Shown one piece after another: positions 15,511-24,400 of a DNA stretch of 30,479 nucleotides. The translations under genes were made by a program, and so were the position numbers. Positions within the stretch are counted from its first letter, which is position 1; each line of letters opens with the position of its first letter. The notes beneath the pieces are model-generated. The model was not told the origin of the DNA. It ran no database searches and saw only the letters and a list, made by a program, of their open reading frames with translations. This stretch comes from CAG-791 sp002394525. Lineage in GTDB: Bacteria; Bacillota; Clostridia; Lachnospirales; Lachnospiraceae. The stretch spans positions 1 to 30,479 of the forward strand of contig CAMNFJ010000013.1 of assembly GCA_946536955.1 (NCBI GenBank), read 5' to 3'.

Positions 15511-15521
15511 AATGATATACT
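15493..15521 (+). promoter_or_regulatory. Candidate promoter of the pyrH-frr operon
   Basis: TTGCAT (15493-15498), 17-base spacer, TATACT (15516-15521). The leader to pyrH would be about 235 bases and would contain the 138-bp palindromic element. Confidence 0.55.
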
Positions 15522-15597
15522 GATTAGCAAAGATTCTTTTACTGTGCGTCCGGATGGACCGGGGGTCTATTCCGGATGACGGACAGTAAGGATCTAT

Positions 15598-15735
15598 CAC
15601 GAATTAATCTGTACATCCTGCCCGCCTGGTTTTTCGATAACTTCGTCAGAAATCCTCGCCGTACCCCGGTACGACTGCGTTTTCTTCCTTGTTCTCAAAA
15701 AACCATTCTGCGCAGGCTGCACAGTTAATTTCGTG
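15598..15735. repeat. 138-bp palindromic MITE-like element upstream of pyrH
   Basis: The ends 15598-15621 and 15712-15735 are imperfect inverted repeats starting CACGAA, about 21 of 24 positions alike with two compensating one-base gaps. Pairing continues inward: GGTTTTT with AAAAACC, AGAAA with TTTCT, and an apex GTACC/GGTAC at 15661-15672. Outer ends and apex share one centre (15666.5), so the whole element is one long imperfect hairpin. It codes for no protein I can support. It stops ten bases before the pyrH ribosome binding site. No clear target-site duplication is visible. Confidence 0.75.
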
Positions 15736-15762
15736 ACAGCTCCTAAAGGAGGACATAATATT

Positions 15763-16488
15763 ATGAGCAGAATTATCCTGAAGCTCTCCGGCGAGGCGCT
15801 GGCGGGTGAAAATGACGGCAATATGCGCAATGAAAAGGGAGCGGTCAGACTGTATGACGAAAAGGTGATCGCCGGGATCGCGCAGCAGGTAAAGACTCTC
15901 CATGACGCGGGCCACCAGATCGCGGTCGTCACCGGCGGCGGCAATATCTGGCGCGGACGGACCGGCAATGAGATCGACCGGGTCAAATCCGACCAGATTG
16001 GCATGCTGGCCACGGTCATGAACTGTCTGTATGTCTCCGAGATCTTCCGGGGAGCGGGCCTCCGCACTAAGGTGATGACCCCCTTTGTCTGCGGGGCCTT
16101 CACGGAGCTGTTCTCCAAGGACAGGGCTGTGGAGTGCTTTGAAGACGGGATCATCGTGTTCTTTGCAGGAGGGACCGGCCATCCCTATTTCTCCACGGAT
16201 ACAGGGATCGTTCTGCGCGCCGTCGAGGTGGATGCCGATATGATCCTCATGGCCAAAAATGTGGACGGCGTCTATGACAGCGACCCGGCCAAGAATCCCG
16301 ACGCGAAGCGCTTCGACCGCCTGACCTATGAGGAGGTCGTGGAGCGCAACCTCCAGGCAGTGGACATGACTTCCTCCGTCCTGGCAAAGGAGAACGGGAT
16401 GGAGATGCGTGTGTTCGCCCTTCAGGGTGACCAGAGCATCGTGCGCGCGGCAATCGGCGATTTTGAAGGAACGACCATCACAGCCTGA
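15763..16488 (+). CDS. pyrH: UMP kinase
   Basis: 241 residues, standard for the bacterial hexameric UMP kinase of the amino-acid-kinase fold. Seen: KLSGEAL at residues 7-13 for the phosphate loop, VVTGGGNIWRG, DQIGMLATVMN for UMP, GGTGHPYFSTDT, and the ATP-side MAKNVDGVYDSDP. It converts UMP to UDP in the cytoplasm, with feedback by UTP and activation by GTP in the family. ATG 15763 has a strong AAAGGAGG ten bases upstream; an in-frame ATG at 15733 would start inside the palindromic element. First gene of the pyrH-frr block. Confidence 0.96.
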   Translation: MSRIILKLSGEALAGENDGNMRNEKGAVRLYDEKVIAGIAQQVKTLHDAGHQIAVVTGGGNIWRGRTGNEIDRVKSDQIGMLATVMNCLYVSEIFRGAGLRTKVMTPFVCGAFTELFSKDRAVECFEDGIIVFFAGGTGHPYFSTDTGIVLRAVEVDADMILMAKNVDGVYDSDPAKNPDAKRFDRLTYEEVVERNLQAVDMTSSVLAKENGMEMRVFALQGDQSIVRAAIGDFEGTTITA

Positions 16489-16515
16489 TGGCTGACGTTC
16501 TTATCAGAATATATG

Positions 16516-16610
16516 ATAAACGAATTTCGAAACTGCCTTTTACAGCCTCATGGATCCCCGCGGGATCAGGGCGCGTAAGGTGACAGACCACAATCATTAA
16601 ATTCGTTTAT
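16516..16610. repeat. 95-bp palindromic element between pyrH and frr
   Basis: Perfect 12-base ends ATAAACGAATTT (16516-16527) and AAATTCGTTTAT (16599-16610) enclose an inner hairpin GATCCC/GGGATC at 16553-16567; intervening sequence pairs partly. There is no T-tract. A second small hairpin (GCGGGCA/TGCCCGC, 16636-16652) follows before the frr ribosome binding site. Confidence 0.65.
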
Positions 16611-16684
16611 AACAGAAATGAAAAAAACAGGAGGCGCGGGCAGGGTGCCCGCAGCCGGGCAAATGTCAGAAAGGGGTTATGATC

Positions 16685-17242
16685 ATGAGCAGCGAGAGAG
16701 TCACGCCTTACGAACAGAAGATGGAAAAGACCTTGTCTCATCTGGAGACTGACCTTCAGGCCGTCCGCGCGGGACGTGCCAACCCGCACGTACTGGACAA
16801 GATCCGGGTGGATTATTACGGTTCCCCGACACCGATCCAGCAGCTGGCCAATGTCTCTGTCCCGGAGGCCAGGATCATCCAGATCTCTCCCTGGGAGAAG
16901 AAGATGGTCAAGGAGATCAGCCGCGCCATCGCTGCCTCTGACATCGGGATCAATCCCTCCACGGACGGAGCTTCCATCCGCCTGGTCTTTCCGGAGCTGA
17001 CCGGTGAGCGCCGCAAGCAGCTCTCCAAGGATGTCAAGAAGATGGGAGAGGACGCCAAGGTCGCGCTCCGCAATATCCGCCGCGACGGCAACGAGGCCTT
17101 CAAAAAGCTCAAAAAGAGCGAGGATGTCTCCGAGGACGTGGTCTCCGAGCTTCAGGATGAGCTGGGCAAGGTGACGGATAAATTTGTCAAGAAGATCGAC
17201 AAGGCGATCGAAGAAAAGACCAAGGAGATCATGACTGTCTGA
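16685..17242 (+). CDS. frr: Ribosome recycling factor
   Basis: 185 residues, the exact usual length. Family landmarks: LRAGR-like QAVRAGRANPHVLDKI in the first long helix, VDYYGSPTPIQQLANVSVPEARIIQISPW in the small domain, and the long C-terminal three-helix bundle (RRKQLSKDVKKMGEDAKVALRNIRRD). It splits post-termination ribosomes together with EF-G. ATG 16685 is preferred over 16679 because AAGGGG then stands eight bases away rather than two. About 196 bases separate it from pyrH, filled largely by the palindromic element. Confidence 0.97.
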   Translation: MSSERVTPYEQKMEKTLSHLETDLQAVRAGRANPHVLDKIRVDYYGSPTPIQQLANVSVPEARIIQISPWEKKMVKEISRAIAASDIGINPSTDGASIRLVFPELTGERRKQLSKDVKKMGEDAKVALRNIRRDGNEAFKKLKKSEDVSEDVVSELQDELGKVTDKFVKKIDKAIEEKTKEIMTV

Positions 17243-17308
17243 CGCAGCCTGTCCATCAGTGACGGCGGGTGGGCCGCTGAATGAGACTGTAACATGGAAA
17301 TGTCCGGA

Positions 17309-17364
17309 CCCGCAGGAGGTGTCCCCTACGTCCGTTTGCAGGACGCCGGGGCACCTGCTGCGGG
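17309..17364 (+). other. Large GC-rich hairpin after frr
   Basis: Arms 17309-17326 and 17348-17364 pair with one mismatch and one bulge; an inner stem CGTCC (17329-17333) with GGACG (17341-17345) shares the centre. It is followed by TATTTGTTCG. It could act as a weak terminator or processing site between frr and uppS; the gap of about 312 bases has no gene. Confidence 0.55.
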
Positions 17365-17462
17365 TATTTGTTCGTTATGTCTGTTTCCCCGGTCCGCGGC
17401 AGACTCCGGGGACTGGACAGGGACAGGACGAAAACCGGAGTGCAGACCACTTCGAATTCAAA

Positions 17463-17494
17463 GCGTTTTTGCGTGTGTTTCAGCGCAAAAACCT
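17463..17494. repeat. Intergenic inverted-repeat element, copy 2
   Basis: Hairpin with arms GTTTTTGCG and CGCAAAAAC. It matches the element at 3157-3188 over about 26 of 32 positions. It stands about 60 bases upstream of uppS. Confidence 0.5.
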
Positions 17495-17554
17495 TAGTTG
17501 AAAGGTCCCTGTTCGCAGGGCCTTATTCCTGCTTTCTTTTCTGGAGGAAGATTG

Positions 17555-18289
17555 ATGAGTAAAATGAATGACGCCAATGCCGGTCAGGAGATCAGGATCC
17601 CCACCCACGTAGCGATCATTATGGACGGCAACGGACGGTGGGCCAGAAAGCGGGGCATGCCCCGCACCTATGGCCATTCCCAGGGGGCCAAGGTCGTCGA
17701 ACAGATCCTGGAGGACGCCGATGATCTGGGCATCCGCTATCTGACGGTCTATGCCTTTTCAACCGAGAACTGGTCCCGGCCCGCGGCCGAGGTCAAGACC
17801 CTGATGAACCTGCTCCGGAGGTACATGAAGAGCAGTCTGGCCAAGTGTACCAAAAACAATGTCCGCGTGCGTGTGATCGGGGACAAGAGCATGCTGGCCG
17901 AGGACCTGCAGCAGGCGATCGCCGACCTCGAGGAGGGTACGGCTGCCAACACCGGGATCGGCTTTCAGATCGCCATCAATTACGGGGGCCGCGATGAGAT
18001 CGTCCGCGCCATGCGGCGCGCCGCCCGCAGAGGCCTTTTGTCGGATCCCGACAAGATCGACGAGACGGTCCTCGGCGACTGCCTGGATACGGCGGGGATC
18101 CCCGATCCCGACCTCCTGATCCGGACATGCGGGGAGCAGCGGATCTCCAATTTCCTGCTCTGGCAGCTGGCCTATTCCGAGTTTTATTTCACGGACAAGG
18201 CCTGGCCCGATTTTGACCGGGCGGAGCTGGAAAAGGCGATCGATGCCTACAATCACAGAGAGCGGCGCTACGGCGGCCTCACGGAATAA
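17555..18289 (+). CDS. uppS: Isoprenyl transferase (undecaprenyl diphosphate synthase)
   Basis: 244 residues, the normal size for the cis-prenyl transferase family. Motifs: HVAIIMDGNGRWARKRG with the catalytic Asp, GHSQGAK, YLTVYAFSTENWSRP, and DLLIRTCGEQRISNFLLWQLAYSE kept in order, ending YSEFYFTDKAWPDFD. It builds the C55 lipid carrier for peptidoglycan and wall polymers from isopentenyl and farnesyl diphosphate, linking to ispG downstream. The start at ATG 17555 has GGAGGA upstream and fits the family; a TTG start 57 bases earlier would add an unrelated leader. It is 114 bases from cdsA, likely the same transcript. Confidence 0.96.
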   Translation: MSKMNDANAGQEIRIPTHVAIIMDGNGRWARKRGMPRTYGHSQGAKVVEQILEDADDLGIRYLTVYAFSTENWSRPAAEVKTLMNLLRRYMKSSLAKCTKNNVRVRVIGDKSMLAEDLQQAIADLEEGTAANTGIGFQIAINYGGRDEIVRAMRRAARRGLLSDPDKIDETVLGDCLDTAGIPDPDLLIRTCGEQRISNFLLWQLAYSEFYFTDKAWPDFDRAELEKAIDAYNHRERRYGGLTE

Positions 18290-18403
18290 TAGAGGGACAC
18301 TGCCGCCGCTAAAGCCCGCCGCGAAATGCTCCGGGACCGGCGGCTGTGTATATGCCCGCGGCCCTTTTGGGGGACGCGGACAGTGACGAAATGAGGAATC
18401 TAC

Positions 18404-19297
18404 ATGAGACAAAGAATCATCAGCGGCCTGATCATTGCCGCCGCTATCATCCTTCTGGGCTTTGCCGGGTCCTACCCGCTCTGCATTGCGGTCATGCTCT
18501 GCAGCATCATCGGTTATCTGGAGCTGACGGCCGTGCTCTGCCCGGGGCCTTCCTCCAAAAAGAAAAGGCCTGCGGAAAAAAGAGGCAGGGGACCGGACCT
18601 GATCGCTGTTCCGGGCCTCCTTCTCACAGTCGTCTACTACGCGGGGCTGATGGTGATCGAGTGGAGATACGGGCTTGTCAACACACCGGCCATGATCAGC
18701 GCCTCCGATTTCTGGACCATCATCCTGCTCGCGGCGGACTTTCTCCTGACCATGGGCGTCTACGTTTATACCTTTCCGCGGAGGAAATCCTCCTCGGCGA
18801 CCGGGGCGGTCACGGCCTTTTTCTATGTGCCGGTCATGCTTTCCTTTGTCTGCAGGACCAGAAACCTCGCGCATGGATTTTTCCTCTACCTGCTGATCTT
18901 TGTCTGCTCCTCGGTCAGTGACGTCTGCGCCCTGGCTGTCGGCATGGCCATCGGCCGCCACAAGCTGGCGCCTGTCCTGAGCCCCAAAAAGACCATCGAG
19001 GGCGCCATCGGCGGAGTCGCGGGCTCTGCCGCGGTCAGCTGCCTGATCGCCTTTCTGCTCATGAAGACCGGACAAGGGGACAACCTGATGGTAGTCTTTC
19101 TGATCATCGGCATCTGCGGGAGCATCCTGGGACAGACCGGGGACCTGGCCGCCTCGGCGATCAAGCGCAATCACGGCATCAAGGATTATGGAAACCTGAT
19201 CCCAGGCCATGGAGGGATCATGGACCGCTTTGACAGCGTGATCTTTACCGCGCCCATGATCTATTATCTCTCCTTTCTTCTGCTGGGCAGGCTGTGA
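18404..19297 (+). CDS. cdsA: Phosphatidate cytidylyltransferase
   Basis: 297 residues, a multi-spanning membrane protein of about eight helices. The family signature is complete near the C terminus: SAIKRNHGIKDYGNLIPGHG followed by GIMDRFD. SDVCALAVG and SPKKTIEGAIGG precede it. It makes CDP-diacylglycerol from phosphatidic acid and CTP, feeding phosphatidylglycerol and cardiolipin synthesis. ATG 18404 has GAGGA seven bases upstream. The gap after uppS contains GCCGCCG and CGGCGGC inverted arms. Only 24 bases separate it from rseP, the position where dxr usually lies. Confidence 0.96.
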   Translation: MRQRIISGLIIAAAIILLGFAGSYPLCIAVMLCSIIGYLELTAVLCPGPSSKKKRPAEKRGRGPDLIAVPGLLLTVVYYAGLMVIEWRYGLVNTPAMISASDFWTIILLAADFLLTMGVYVYTFPRRKSSSATGAVTAFFYVPVMLSFVCRTRNLAHGFFLYLLIFVCSSVSDVCALAVGMAIGRHKLAPVLSPKKTIEGAIGGVAGSAAVSCLIAFLLMKTGQGDNLMVVFLIIGICGSILGQTGDLAASAIKRNHGIKDYGNLIPGHGGIMDRFDSVIFTAPMIYYLSFLLLGRL

Positions 19298-19321
19298 TGT
19301 ACTGCCGGGAAGGACACAAAA

Positions 19322-20380
19322 ATGATCATCAGTATTATTATCTTCTTAATCATATTCAGCGTGATCGTCATCTCGCATGAATTCGGTCATTTTGCCGTTG
19401 CCCGCAGGAACGGGATCCGGGTCCGGGAGTTCGACATCGGCATGGGGCCGGTCCTCTACAAAAAAGAGGGTAAGGAGACGACCTTCTGCATCAGGCTCCT
19501 GCCCATCGGAGGGGCCTGCATGTTTGACGGACTCGATGGATTCGAGGAGGAGGACGGCTGTAAGCTGGATGAGCACTCCTTTCCCAATGCTCCGGTCGGA
19601 GCCAGGATCGCCGCCGTGGCTGCAGGGCCCATGGCCAATTTTATCCTGGGCTTTGTCTTCTCCCTGATCCTGGTCGCCTTTGTCGGGACGGACCTGCCCG
19701 TGATCCGGGAGGTGATCCCGGATTCCGCCGCAGAGGAGGCAGGACTCCAGGCCGGAGACCGCATTACCAGGATCAACGGCGAAAACATCCATATCTACCG
19801 GGAGGTGACCCTGGTCTCCATGATGAACTACGGGGAACCCCTCCGCATCAGCTATGAGAGAGACGGGGAAAAAAAGACCGTGGACCTGGTTCCCCGCCTG
19901 GACGAGGAGGACAAGCGCTACTACATCGGGATCCGCGGGGCGGGAGAGCAGATGAAATGCAATCCCGTCCAGGTCTTCCAGTACGGCTTTTACGAGACGG
20001 CCTACTGGCTCAAGGCCACCTACAAATCCCTGGGCCTGATCTTCCGTGGACATTTTTCCAAGGACGACATCTCCGGCCCCGTGGGCGTCGTCAAGGTCGT
20101 GGATGACACCTACACCGAGGCGGCCCCCTACGGTCCCGCAGCCGTCATCCTGACCTTCCTGAGCCTGGCGACCCTGCTGACGGTCAACCTGGGCGTGATC
20201 AACCTCCTGCCCCTGCCCGCCCTGGACGGAGGCAGACTGGTCTTTCTGCTGCTCGAAGCCGTCCGCGGCAAACCCATCCCGTCGGAAAAAGAGGGCATGG
20301 TCCACCTGGCCGGCTTCGCCGTCCTCATGTTCGTGATGATCCTGGTCCTCTTCAATGATATTTCCAAGTTTATGCGATGA
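19322..20380 (+). CDS. rseP: Site-2 intramembrane metalloprotease RseP/RasP
   Basis: 352 residues. The first membrane helix carries H19-E20-F-G-H23, the zinc motif of M50 proteases. One PDZ domain is in the middle (about 120-200, VIPDSAAEEAGLQAGDRITR). The C-terminal part has NLLPLPALDGG, which supplies the third metal ligand Asp, and a last membrane helix. It cuts membrane segments of anti-sigma factors and left-over signal peptides. RsiV-type anti-sigmas need this protease as the second cut, and one is encoded at 5756-7045. GGGAAGGA precedes ATG 19322. Confidence 0.96.
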   Translation: MIISIIIFLIIFSVIVISHEFGHFAVARRNGIRVREFDIGMGPVLYKKEGKETTFCIRLLPIGGACMFDGLDGFEEEDGCKLDEHSFPNAPVGARIAAVAAGPMANFILGFVFSLILVAFVGTDLPVIREVIPDSAAEEAGLQAGDRITRINGENIHIYREVTLVSMMNYGEPLRISYERDGEKKTVDLVPRLDEEDKRYYIGIRGAGEQMKCNPVQVFQYGFYETAYWLKATYKSLGLIFRGHFSKDDISGPVGVVKVVDDTYTEAAPYGPAAVILTFLSLATLLTVNLGVINLLPLPALDGGRLVFLLLEAVRGKPIPSEKEGMVHLAGFAVLMFVMILVLFNDISKFMR

Positions 20381-20391
20381 GAGGTGCTCAA

Positions 20392-21450
20392 ATGACATAC
20401 CGTGACCATACAAAAGTGATCCGGATTGGCGACCGCCTGATCGGCGGGGGGAATCCCATCCTGATCCAGTCCATGACCAATACCCCGACCGAGGATGTGG
20501 AGGCGACCTGCGCCCAGATCCTGCGTCTGGAGGAGGCGGGGTGCGAGATCATCCGCTGCACCTGCCCGACGGCCGAAGCTGCCCGGGCGATCGGAGAGAT
20601 CAAAAAGAGGATCCATATCCCTCTTGTCGCCGACATTCATTTTGATTATAAAATGGCCATCCAGGCCATGGAGAACGGGGCGGACAAGATCCGGATCAAC
20701 CCCGGCAACATCGGGGGCCGTGACAGGATCGAGGCCGTCGTGAGCTGCGCCAGAGAGAGGGAGATCCCCATCCGGGTCGGCGTCAACAGCGGGTCTCTGG
20801 AAAAGGATATCCTGGCAAAATACGGCGGCGTGACGCCCGAGGGCCTGGTGGAGAGCGCCCTGGACAAGGTCCGCATGATCGAGGACTGCGGCTATGACAA
20901 CCTGGTCATCAGCATCAAGTCCTCCGATGTCCTGATCTGCGCCCGGGCCCACGAGCTGCTGGCACAGAAGACCAGTTATCCCCTCCACGTCGGGATCACG
21001 GAGGCCGGGACCCTCTACAGCGGCAATATCAAGTCCTCCGTGGGCCTGGGCATCATCCTCTATCAGGGAATCGGGGATACCATCCGCGTCTCCCTGACCG
21101 GCGACCCCGTGGAGGAGATCAAATCCGCCCGGACTATCCTGCGCACGCTGGGCCTCCGAAAAGGCGGGATCGACGTCGTGTCCTGTCCCACCTGCGGCCG
21201 GACAAAGATCGACCTGGTGGGCCTGGCCAATCAGGTGGAGACCATGGTCCAGGGCTATGACCTGAACATCCGGGTCGCCGTCATGGGCTGCGCGGTCAAC
21301 GGTCCCGGCGAGGCCAGGGAGGCGGACCTGGGCATCGCCGGCGGAAACGGAGAGGGCCTGCTGATCCGCCGCGGCGAGATCGTCCGCAAAATGAGAGAGG
21401 AGGACCTCCTCGACGCGCTCAGGGAGGAACTCGACAACTGGAAGAGCTGA
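20392..21450 (+). CDS. ispG: 4-hydroxy-3-methylbut-2-enyl diphosphate synthase (flavodoxin/ferredoxin)
   Basis: 352 residues. TIM-barrel part: PILIQSMTNTPTEDV, GCEIIRCTCPT, PLVADIHFDYKMA, KIRINPGNIG. The C-terminal Fe-S domain carries CPTCGRTKIDL and VMGCAVNGPGEA, giving three Cys and a Glu for the 4Fe-4S cluster. It performs the penultimate step of the MEP pathway (MEcPP to HMBPP). ATG 20392 is preferred, with AGAGGTG six bases upstream; ATG 20377, overlapping the rseP stop, is in frame but would place this site inside the gene. Translationally close to rseP and polC. Confidence 0.96.
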   Translation: MTYRDHTKVIRIGDRLIGGGNPILIQSMTNTPTEDVEATCAQILRLEEAGCEIIRCTCPTAEAARAIGEIKKRIHIPLVADIHFDYKMAIQAMENGADKIRINPGNIGGRDRIEAVVSCAREREIPIRVGVNSGSLEKDILAKYGGVTPEGLVESALDKVRMIEDCGYDNLVISIKSSDVLICARAHELLAQKTSYPLHVGITEAGTLYSGNIKSSVGLGIILYQGIGDTIRVSLTGDPVEEIKSARTILRTLGLRKGGIDVVSCPTCGRTKIDLVGLANQVETMVQGYDLNIRVAVMGCAVNGPGEAREADLGIAGGNGEGLLIRRGEIVRKMREEDLLDALREELDNWKS

Positions 21451-21477
21451 TCTTACGTTGGAGGACAGGGAACCTAT

Positions 21478-24400
21478 ATGTCCAAAGCTTTTTTTGATGT
21501 TTTTCCCAACCTCAGGGTCCGGAAGGACCTGAGGGATTATTTTGAAGATACACAGGTGGAACGTCTGGCCGCCAACCGGGAGCGGACCAGACTCAAGGTC
21601 TGCCTGCGGTCGGACCACCTGATCCACAAGGACAGGATCTTCCGCATGCAGCAGGAGATGGCTGACCAGCTTTTCCAGGGCCGGAGAGTGGAGGTCTATG
21701 TGGAAGAGCACTACAGCCTGTCCGCCCTCTACACCCCGCAGAAGCTGATGGAGGAGTACAGCGATTCGATCTGCTGTGAGATATCCTCCTTTTCTCCTGT
21801 GATGGGTGTTTTTTTCCGTGACGCCAGGATCACCTACGGGGAAAATGACCGGATCGATGTCTGCATGCGAGACACCTGCATCAGCCGCAGCCTCCGGCCC
21901 AGGCTGGAGGAGGCCCTCAACAGGATCTTCCGCGACCGGTGCGGCCTGCCCGCCACCATCACCGTGACCCTGGAGGAGGCCGCGCAGGCGAAAATCCCGG
22001 GGACCGGGCAGGGCTCGGGACGGGATGCCGGAGGGTACAGCAGTCCATATTTTTCGCAGACCGGCGGGAAAGGGCCCGCCTATGCCTCCACAGGCTTTTC
22101 CGACGGGGCTGAAGGCTTTTCCGGTGGTTTTTCCTCCCGGGATGCCGGGGACGGCACCGGCAGCCAGGGCTTTTCTGCCGCCGGCCCGGCGGCCGTGGGC
22201 GGGGAGAGCTTTTTTGCCGGACAGGCTCCGGAAGCCAGCCGGCAGAGCTTCACAGCCGGTCCGGCCGCGTCCGCGCCTGCCCAGAAGAAGGACCCCGCCC
22301 CCGCTTCCGGGGACAAAAAGGCGGCTCCCGCGGCCAGGAGCTTTGGAAAAAATGCCGCGAACGGCACAGGCGGCTTCCGGGGCAGGAACTCCAGGGGCCG
22401 CGGAGACCGCGAGTATTCCCTGAAGCGGTCCTCCCATCCCGACGTGATCTACGGCCGGGAGGTCATCGCGGACGCCATCCGGATCGCCGACGTCATCGGC
22501 GAGATCGGGGAGGTCGTCATCCGGGGCCAGATCCTGGGGAATGACCGCAGGGACATCCGCAATGAAAAGACCATCGTCAAGTTCTCTCTGACGGATTTTA
22601 CCGATTCGATCTACTGCAAGCTCTTTGTCCCCACCGACAAGGCGGACGAGCTGCTGGCCGAGGTCAAAAAGGGCGCCTGGGTCAAGGTCCGGGGCGCCGC
22701 GGTCATGGACACCTTCGACAGGGAGGTCATCGTCTCCTCCATCCAGGGCATCATGAAGATCCCGGACTTTAAGGACAAGCGGGTGGACGACGCCCCCGTC
22801 AAGCGCGTGGAGCTCCACTGCCACACCAAGATGAGCGATATGGACGGAGTCTCCGAGTGCAAGGACCTGGTCAGACGGGCCTATGAATGGGGCTGGCCCG
22901 CCATCGCGGTCACGGACCACGGCAATATCCAGGCCTTCCCGGACGCCGGCCATGTCCGCGACGACCTCCTCAAGTCCGCCAACAAAAAGCGCAAGGAGGC
23001 CGGGGAGGCCCCGGTCGACAGCCAGGACTTTTTCAAGGTCCTCTACGGCGTCGAATGCTACCTGGTCGACGACCTCAACAGGAGCGTGGACCCTGTCCCC
23101 GGCGAGGATATGGACGCCCCGGTCAGGGACCGGTCCGTCGTCGTCTTCGACCTGGAGACGACTGGCTTTTCTCCTGAAAAAAACCGGATCATCGAGATCG
23201 GGGCGGTCAAGATCGTAAACGGACAGATCCGGGACCGCTTTTCCCAGTTCGTCAACCCTGGCGTGCCCATACCCTACCGGATCCAGCAGCTGACCGGGAT
23301 CGGGGACAGCATGGTCATCAATGCCAAGACCATCGACCTGATCCTGCCCCGCTTTCTGGATTTCTGCAAGGACTGCATCCTGGTCGGCCACAATGTCGCC
23401 TTTGATATAGGCTTTATCCGGGCCAACGCAAAGCGCCTCCACATCCCCTGCAGCTTCACCACGGTCGACACCCTGGGGATGGCCAGGGCCCTTCTGCCCG
23501 GCCACGCCAAATATACCCTGGACGCGGTCGCAAAGCTCCTGAACGTATCCCTGGAGAACCACCACCGGGCCGTCGACGACGCCGAGTGCACGGCCGGGAT
23601 CTATCTGAAGATGCTGCCCCTGCTGGAGTCCCAGCAGGTCCTTACCCTGGCCCAGATCGACGCCTTCTGCGTCCCGACGCCGGAGACGGTCAAGCGCCTG
23701 CGGACCCACCACTGCATCCTCCTGGCCAAGAATACGACGGGCAGGACCAATCTCTACACCATGGTCAGCGAATCTCACCTGACCTACTTTTTCAAAAAGC
23801 CCAGGATCCCCAAGAGCCTGCTGATGAAATACAGGGAGGGGATCATCGTGGGCAGCGCCTGCGTCATGGGAGAGCTCATGGAGGCGGTCCTGGAGGAGCG
23901 GTCGGACGAGGTCCTGGCCGGGATCGTCGATTTCTACGACTACCTGGAGATCCAGCCCCGGGACAACAACCGCTTCCTGCTCGAGTCCAAAAAGATGCAG
24001 GACAAGTATCCCCAGATCCGGACCGAGGAGGACCTGCTTAACCTCAACCGGACCATCGTCCGCCTGGGAGACCAGGCCGGCAAGCCTGTCGTAGCGACGG
24101 GAGACGTCCACTTCATGGACCCCGAGGACGAGATCTACCGGTCCATCATCCAGGAGGGCATGGGCATGTCCGATGAGGACCCGGCCCCCCTCTACCTCAA
24201 GACCACAAACGAGATGCTGGAGGAATTTGCCTACCTGGGCGCCAAAAAGGCCGAGGAGGTCGTGATCACCAATCCGCGCAGGATCGCCGGCATGGTGGAC
24301 GCCCTCTCGCCGGTCCGCCCCGACAAGTGCCCGCCCGTCATCCCCCACAGCGATGAGATGCTCCGCAAGATCTGCTACGACAAGGCTCACAGCATGTACG

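Noticed and set aside
13554..15530. A 658-codon minus-strand frame opposite typA
   Set aside because: Antisense shadow of a fully conserved GTPase.
15598..15735. Classical insertion sequence upstream of pyrH
   Set aside because: Too short for a transposase and no target-site duplication seen; kept only as a MITE-like or structured element.
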